A stretch of 64,000 nt of DNA from Carposina sasakii. Lineage: Eukaryota > Arthropoda > Insecta > Lepidoptera > Carposinidae. The translations under genes were made by a program, and so were the position numbers. The notes under the pieces were generated by a model. The model saw only the letters and a program-made list of their open reading frames with translations. It made no database searches and had not been told where the DNA came from. The DNA lies in the NCBI GenBank assembly GCA_014607495.2, contig CP053150.1, positions 13,536,495-13,600,494 on the forward strand. The letters run 5' to 3'. This document shows positions 59,201-64,000 of the stretch, piece by piece; the first letter of the stretch is position 1, and each line of letters begins with the position of its first letter.

Positions 59201-59270
59201 TTCTCCGGTCGGGGTAGGCTCGTCGCAGCTCGCGGTTCACGTTCGACTGGAACTTCTTCATGTCGAATAG
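44229..59270 (-). CDS. 3' four exons of an unrecognised conserved-looking gene, partial at the 5' end
   Basis: Exons on the minus strand: 59270-59072, 50076-49817, 46644-46557, 44569-44229 (TAG). Phases agree (1, 0, 1), giving 295 C-terminal residues. The first exon encodes a folded-looking segment with LETQCLSAVAFVKGDGDLLD followed by a hydrophobic WVLVINVVAMDML. The second is Gly/Ser- and Pro-rich with RPRIPIPDEDPYS and KPPKLPPPRE. The third is acidic then Lys-rich (PDYDDIDADRV). The last starts DDPYYCGLRARVPNF and ends in a His/Met/Pro/Arg-rich tail with RPMLIQQPR. The Tyr-, Pro- and PxxP-rich tail suggests a scaffold or signalling adaptor at the membrane or cytoskeleton, but I do not recognise the family. 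Upstream exons lie outside the window or were missed in the 59-64 kb region. An intron of about 9 kb separates the first two exons seen. Confidence 0.75.
48310..48580. mobile_element. 271-bp foldback element with 5-bp target duplication TGTTA
   Basis: The left arm ccatagaggaactaagatgt ... gacacttagatt is complementary to aatctaagtgtcaaggactg ... cctctatgg on the right over about 110 bases. A short AT-rich loop (48420-48465) lies between. TGTTA flanks both ends (48305-48309 and 48581-48585). It sits in the intron between exons 46644-46557 and 50076-49817 of the unrecognised gene. Confidence 0.8.
49585..49700 (-). repeat. Family C repeat, reverse fragment
   Basis: caagcttatcgcctgagagt, gcaccgacatgcagggaaag and gatgtattcttgggaagccc match family C read backwards. 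Confidence 0.7.
50080..55245. other. Long intron of the unrecognised gene, no further exon recognised
   Basis: No frame here combines splice sites with protein-like composition. No clear element was recognised either. Confidence 0.35.
55248..55465 (+). repeat. Family C repeat, best-preserved copy
   Basis: Runs from tgatgcggggcttcactaga through catcagctgcatctccttac, ctctcaggcgataagctaga and tctcctttacgatcctgcag to tcggaaacatagct. It serves as the reference for the family. Confidence 0.85.
55728..55880 (-). repeat. tRNA-derived SINE (family B), reverse copy
   Basis: Read on the minus strand: a leader with atccgagtaattgacccggt, ggctcagtggtaagagcact, a T-arm block gtgagttcgattcccacccg, and the tail gaggaattttttccatttct. 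The match to the 20.7-kb copy extends beyond the tRNA-like core on both sides. Confidence 0.8.
56085..56400 (+). repeat. Interspersed repeat, possibly a Helitron-like or LINE-tail relic
   Basis: Contains gtaacggatcgctgtctgta, ctaatctcagaaacggctga, accgatttcgatgcaggttt, ctttttatcccgggaaaatg and an end ccacgcggacggagtcgcgg followed by tatataatattag. It resembles abundant lepidopteran repeats that carry an 'accgatt' stretch. The class is not resolved here. Confidence 0.6.
56797..57005 (+). repeat. Dispersed repeat family F
   Basis: gtgtcccactgctgggcaaa followed by ggcctcccccgtttgagccc and tggtcttcccctacgccggt. A fragment of the same family lies at 57.92-57.97 kb (gtgtcccacagctgggcaaa). It is related in its core to family D but distinct. 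Confidence 0.7.
57105..57432 (+). repeat. Family C repeat interrupted by a hAT-like element
   Basis: The first part, gaggggtttcactagaatac ... gctatgctagctgtagg, joins the second, gctgtagggtctcctttatg ... gggaaaaaagccgtgtg, across an insertion at 57218-57372. Confidence 0.8.
57218..57372. mobile_element. 155-bp hAT-like non-autonomous element with 8-bp target duplication
   Basis: Starts cagtgccgtaaatagggcgg and, read in reverse from the right, cagagcagtaaattgccttt; both fit hAT termini (CAGnGnnGTAA). Direct flanks are GCTGTAGG at 57210-57217 and 57373-57380. The interrupted family C repeat confirms the insertion. Confidence 0.85.
57915..57968 (+). repeat. Family F fragment
   Basis: ccgtgtcccacagctgggca and gagcccacacttgtctt match the start of family F at 56.8 kb. 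Confidence 0.6.
58770..58960 (+). repeat. Family E repeat, uninterrupted copy
   Basis: Reads gtcagtagaggcacatgagg, aactataccctcaaaatttg, ctaccccgtaagggatacag and gcgtgattgtatgtatgtat. It gives the empty-site sequence for the insertion at 9723. Confidence 0.85.
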
Positions 59271-59279
59271 CTGAGGACG

Positions 59280-61330
59280 AGAATTGAGGTTAGGAGATCG
59301 ATGAAATAATCTGATATGTGAAGATTTAATATGTTTTAAGGTGTTGATTGTTATGGTTAGGTTTGCTAAGGTATATCTATGCCAAAGCCGTATGGTGAGA
59401 GCAGAGAAGAATAGTAAAACCTATAGTCTGATCTTGGGTATCGTAAACGGCGATAAAGGGTTTTATATGACAAATTTTCTTGGCCTTGGAGGCATCATTA
59501 TTAGTTTTTGTGAAATACAATATCGTACCTATGAAATTTCTCAATTAGGTACTTAGGTACTTTTATAGTCCAAAAAGTATTAACAAGAAATAATATAAAT
59601 ATACCCAGAAAGTGTCAAATAGAAAAATATATAGTTTCGCCATCTAGATTGACTCGCCAATAAGATGAGTCACAAGTCAAAAACAGCTTATGTTGCGATG
59701 AGTTCATCTTAATCCCAATATTCATATCACTACAAATGTTAGACCAATGGTAAGAGATTAAATGCTTCTGTTAAATCCAAATTACTATTGCCTTGTTATC
59801 TAAATTTAGCCAGCGATAATCATTCAAACAAATAGACGAATCAATGTACCAATTTAATAGTAGATTTGTTTAACATTGTTAAGACTACGTTTGAAGTAGT
59901 AACTAGACTCTACTACTGAGCAAATAGAGATGCGTTTGAATCTATACGCGATAATTGTGGTTACGTTGGTCAACTTGAATTTATCGATGTTATCTACCAA
60001 TGTTATACAATAAGACATCATTCGATTATATAAAGACAATCGATGGTCATTCTGACGTTATATTGGGTGTGACCTGGGACATTCTTCAGGATTTTAATGG
60101 TACTGCATGTTTTATGTTGTCTTTGTAGTACCTATTTTAATAAGAGACGTGGTATTCAATTTGTATACATTATGTAAATATTTATATGGCAAAGAACAAT
60201 ACATAAGTGAAACATTCTTAAATAGATCAAGTATATTTCTATTATGTCGTAAAAAAAACTGTTCGAAGATAGAATCTTTATTACCAATTAAAATACCAAC
60301 AACAATTATAATATAATTAATACACCCGTTTTACCAACCGAGTAACCTCACGCAATAGAAAAAATGCCGAAACAATCACTAAAGCTAATAGAATTCTCAA
60401 TACAATGCACTATCAACAAAGACGTTCAAAAACCCCGAGTCAGCGTTGACGAAAGACGTTTTATAGAGACGTTACACAACTCATCAGAACATGCCATGCA
60501 GAACATGGTACGGGTGAAAATATTGATGGAATCTACAAGCTGCCGCTTGTGGTCAATGTATATATATTTTTGATAATCTTGATTCTTGTTGTCTTGTCAT
60601 ATAATCTGGAATGTATCGAATGTATAGCCTGCAGGGCATAGATTAGATATTTCAGTGACCGTAATATTTATATAAATTTATTATATAAATGAAGAGATAT
60701 AATTGTGTAAGATTTCACCAGCCTAGTCAGATGGTACTTACTGACGAACCAATTGCGTACTTGGGTAAGGAGAAGGAAGCTTAGATTTAAATAACTAGTC
60801 CAAACGCTGCAAAGTTTTTAAATGGAATTTCTCAAAACCCTCTGTAAATGAGATATAGACAACACAACAAAACATACACTTTAGATAAAGATTAAATATC
60901 TAACTTTGTCACTGGCGCTACACACTTCTGACTGTGCTTTTGAAAATTGTTATTTTTTAATATATATTATTTATATTTTATAGTAGTGATTTAAAAGTAA
61001 CTCTGTCTGTTACCATTTCACGCTAGTCTGGACGAATTTAATTTAACTATATCAAAGAAAATATTGTGCTGTCACCATTCTCCAGAAAGGCTGATGTTAT
61101 CATCTAAAAGACAGCAGTGGATGTTGAAGTCGCGAGAAAACATTACATAACATGTCGCATTTACGTTAGGACATGAAACAATGCTAAAACATATGAAACG
61201 GACAACATATACTATGTAGGACTGAAATTGTTAAAAACTTCCTTTGACAATACAAATTATATTATTTGTAAGTATATAAAAACCCATTTCCATCTTTTAA
61301 ATGTACGAGTAGATGTATGAGTGAGTAATA
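59280..61330. other. Non-coding DNA, no gene recognised
   Basis: AT-rich, with no convincing exon or element. A 69-codon plus-strand frame at 60364 has no splice support. Confidence 0.35.
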
Positions 61331-61339
61331 AGACGACGG

Positions 61340-61430
61340 ATAATAGGGATGAATCTTAATAAGAGAACATATTGCGCCGACCCCAAATGATTGGGAACGG
61401 GGCAGGAAGATGACGATGAAATGTAGAAGA
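61340..61430 (+). mobile_element. RTE-type LINE 3' tail fragment
   Basis: Contains cgccgaccccaaatgattgg and gaacggggcaggaagatgac, the tail typical of insect RTE elements. Confidence 0.6.
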
Positions 61431-61562
61431 TACTCGTATTTTAGAGGTGGATATTAAAGGATTTGTAAAAGCCGTGGTTTTTTAAAGACGCAGAGGCAAA
61501 ATTTATAAAAGGTTTCTAAAAGTGGAGTGACCTTACAAATTTTTTGGAAAATTAACTGACAC

Positions 61563-61745
61563 TCATACCATTCCTCTTAGAATCCAGCTGTAAATAAGCC
61601 CAAAGAATGTCGCGAACCAGTACCGCTACAGTCCAAGTGAAAATAACGATGTTATCTACAAACAGGCCGCCCACCTCACGCATCAGCCGGACCTTCCTTA
61701 TTGATGTGTTTGGGAATTTTAATTTCCTTATTGATGTGTTTGGGA
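61563..61745 (-). other. Candidate exon with an in-frame 30-bp tandem duplication
   Basis: On the minus strand one frame reads KFPNTSIRKL twice in tandem, then VRLMREVGGLFVDNIVIFTW and a hydrophobic stretch ending LQLDSKRN, followed by a consensus donor G|GTATGA. It looks like one transmembrane segment of a membrane protein. The exit phase does not match the next minus-strand exon seen (59270), so it may belong to another gene or be chance. Confidence 0.3.
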
Positions 61746-61759
61746 ATTTTAATTACGTC

Positions 61760-61962
61760 TATTTAGGAGTTATTTTGTCAATGGTTAAGGAGAATTTTAT
61801 TTTAGATCACACTACAATGGTTGTATGACGAAACTAAAAGGCTTATGTTTAGTAGATTTTTTTTTCTAGAAGATTATCTTTATTTGAGGATACCCTTGAC
61901 AAGGCTGTAGAGCTATTTAGGAGTTATTTTGTCAATGGTTAAGGAGAATTTTATTTTAGAGT
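61760..61962. repeat. Local direct duplication of about 47 bp
   Basis: The block ctatttaggagttattttgt ... gagaattttattttaga occurs at about 61760-61806 and again at about 61913-61960, separated by about 107 bases. Confidence 0.8.
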
Positions 61963-62409
61963 CACTAATGATGTGATGAAAGATGGATAATATAAATTAT
62001 GTTGAAAATTTAGAAAATCCTATAATTCTCATGATTTTCTGTGTAAAAAATATAAAGTAAACAATAGACATATTTTTTTAAAGAGAAGCTTGAAACTATA
62101 TTCTGGCACAGGGTAAAACTATGTTTTAAACGATATTAAAATAAAACTTAAACATGTTACTCTAAAATTCAATATCGTGGACTTTGTGGAGACACCAGTG
62201 ACATGGATCGGATGATAGTGATTGTTTTTTTTTATCATTGTTTTTTTATCAATTCAGTCACAAGGGAATTCGGTGTGGGAACACCGAGTGAGCACAGAAA
62301 AAATCTCAGGGATCACGGTGTCGACACCGGCATTGTGAGAGGAAATTGTTCCTAATGACGAGTGCGAATGTTGCCAAATACAGTGACGATGAGTAGATTG
62401 AAGTGATGG

Positions 62410-62565
62410 ATTGTTTTTACCCGACTACGCCGGAAGAAGGGTTATGTTTTTTAGTGTATGTATGTATATTTATTTGGCACGCTCTGGAGCCTAATAGCGT
62501 GTCTTATTTGAGGTGAGAATGACACTGGGCCAAGGTTTTTACGCAGTCGGTTTTTTAAGTAAATG
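62410..62565 (+). repeat. Dispersed repeat family G
   Basis: gtttttacccgactacgccg, gaagggttatgttttttagt, atttggcacgctctggagcc and an acgcagtcggttttttaagt end are in the same order as at 29.27 kb. Confidence 0.75.
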
Positions 62566-62576
62566 AGGTTATTGTT

Positions 62577-62690
62577 ATGTCATCATCATTTATCATTTAC
62601 AGCCCTGAGAAGTCCACTGTTGGACATAGGCCTTCCCCAACAACAGGAATCGGAAGCAGCCTGCATCCAACCGACGCCCGCCGACGATTG
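62577..62690 (+). repeat. Dispersed repeat related to families D and F
   Basis: tcatcatcatttatcattta, then gtccactgttggacataggc and cttccccaacaacaggaatc. The core gtccactg-ttggacataggc is shared with family D, but the rest is different. Confidence 0.6.
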
Positions 62691-63275
62691 TTATGTATTA
62701 GTAGGAAATTAATACGCATTTGCATTTATCTACTGTTACTTCTAAAGCTGACCAGACAGTACCTAAGACCAAGAAACATTTTAGATTATTATTGGATTAA
62801 ATTAAATCTGATTCAGGTGCTAAAATGGTTCCAGCAAAATTATTCTGATAAGATTTACAGAGACATATTTTGTATATTTTTTTTGCGTATATCGTGTATC
62901 GATACAATAGTACGATAAGCTCTACACTATCGATCAACTGACTAGCCACCTTGTCCACACATTGTTCCAAAGACAATAGAAGATGGTTACTGCGAACGCT
63001 TTCGCGGCTCGGAAATGATCCCAACTAAATAAGTGAAGCAATGACCATTCTTTTCCTTACCCAATGGTGCTATCTTTTCGCATTGTTCGCTACTTACGTA
63101 AAACTTGTACTTAATGGCGTATGAATAACGAATTAATCAAGAAGATTGGAGTGTCGTGGAGGAGGCATCAATTAACAAGTCCCTGGTGGACTTTCTTTTT
63201 ATTATAAAACAGTAAACAGATGCCATCAAGAACACAATATCGATATTCAACTGCTACAAGATTACTTTAGATATA

Positions 63276-63462
63276 AAAACAGGTCCTAAATCAATAAATA
63301 CTGGTATATGGTCTCAAATTTTCCAAAATACTTACACCAAGTAAGGAGTTTGCATATACAAGCACACACGCAAATTCCTTACTTGGTGTTTTTGGAAAAT
63401 TTGAGACCATAAAAAAAATTAAAGCGAATACCAGTATTTATTGATTTAGGACCTGTTTTTCG
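63276..63462. repeat. Foldback element, about 185 bp
   Basis: The left arm aaaacaggtcctaaatcaat ... caccaagtaaggagtttgc pairs with gcaaattccttacttggtgt ... attgatttaggacctgtttt over about 75 bases per arm. There is a short loop (about 63353-63369) and one asymmetric insertion in the right arm. Confidence 0.75.
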
Positions 63463-64000
63463 GCAGAAAGTCTATCTGAAGAATAGATGGTGTCTTTCTC
63501 TTAAGTTTGATCAAGATAGACATATCAACTTTATTCTTCAGATAGGCTATCTGACTATTAGAATAATTAGCCACTAATATAACAACTGATACAGCTCCGT
63601 CGTTTTCTTACCGATTCCGTGGAATTAATCCGTGCTCTCGTTCACTAGGAAGTGGTTCATTGTAGCATCATTTGTTTCAGTTAGTGGGTTAGTTACGGCA
63701 ATTAAATAGGTTTGTAGATTGAGCGGAAAGATCTTTTGAGATTACCTATGTCGTCAAGTGTTAATGATTTTTAGATGGAATTTGAAACTAGTGATGTAGA
63801 AGATAATGATGAATTTCTGATTGAAAATGTTTATGATTGATTAGATTGTGTTTTGATCATTATACAATTTTGGGAATAGGTGAGTGATATAACAGTAGAG
63901 TTAAATAATCAGCTGGAACACTTTATGCATGAAGTCGAGAATAAAAAAAATGGTTATGTTTATGTAACATATAGACAAATAGGAATAATTTAGAAGTTAC

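Noticed and set aside
60364..60573. A 69-codon plus-strand frame starting MPKQSLKLIEFS
   Set aside because: The composition is acceptable, but no splice partner, promoter or relative was recognised; support is too weak.
61340..61430. A small coding exon
   Set aside because: It matches the non-coding tail of RTE elements.
9205..62690. CRISPR-like regularity from repeated family D blocks
   Set aside because: The copies are scattered kilobases apart in both orientations and of varied length; this is a dispersed eukaryotic repeat.
62577..62918. A 113-codon plus-strand frame
   Set aside because: It begins in a dispersed repeat with a (TCATCA)n edge and continues into AT-rich DNA.

Overview
The window is insect nuclear DNA, almost certainly from a moth or butterfly. 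It is AT-rich and gene-sparse, with GT-AG introns. It carries dispersed repeats typical of Lepidoptera: a block with a (TCATCA)n edge and the core cagtccactgctggacgtag, tRNA-derived SINEs, RTE and CR1/Jockey-type LINE tails, and many short inverted-repeat elements. All gene models were assembled by eye from splice sites, reading frame and protein family resemblance. No alignment was run.

Layout. (1) At 1-2358, minus strand, lies the 5' part of a BEL/Pao LTR retrotransposon: one LTR, then an uninterrupted gag-protease frame that runs off the left edge. (2) From 2.4 to 20 kb there is long repeat-rich DNA with one probable two-exon gene for a 68-residue membrane microprotein (16181-15915, minus) and a cluster of inverted repeats at 16.8-20.0 kb. 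(3) At 20097-31809, plus strand, lies a 16-exon gene for the mitochondrial RNA-binding PPR protein LRPPRC (Drosophila bsf family). (4) At 39967-32045, minus strand, lies an 11-exon gene for the intraflagellar transport protein IFT74, 607 residues. LRPPRC and IFT74 are convergent: their stop codons are 235 bp apart and their poly(A) signals face each other about 30 bp apart. A full-consensus RFX X-box sits 74 bp upstream of the IFT74 start codon. (5) From 40.6 to 59.3 kb, minus strand, lie the 3' exons of a long-intron gene I do not recognise. It ends in a Tyr/Pro-rich tail and has two phase-compatible alternative last exons. (6) From 59.3 to 64 kb there is repeat-bearing DNA with one weak candidate exon.

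The most distinctive features are the mobile-element structures with readable target-site duplications: a 187-bp palindromic element in three copies with 3-bp duplications; a 620-bp element with 37-bp perfect terminal repeats and a 3-bp duplication; two hAT-like elements with 8-bp duplications, each nested in another repeat; a Harbinger-like element (TAA duplication) in an IFT74 intron; a 271-bp foldback with a 5-bp duplication; and a roughly 1.5-kb inverted duplication. I found no prokaryotic-type system, no CRISPR array and no clear functional tRNA or rRNA gene.
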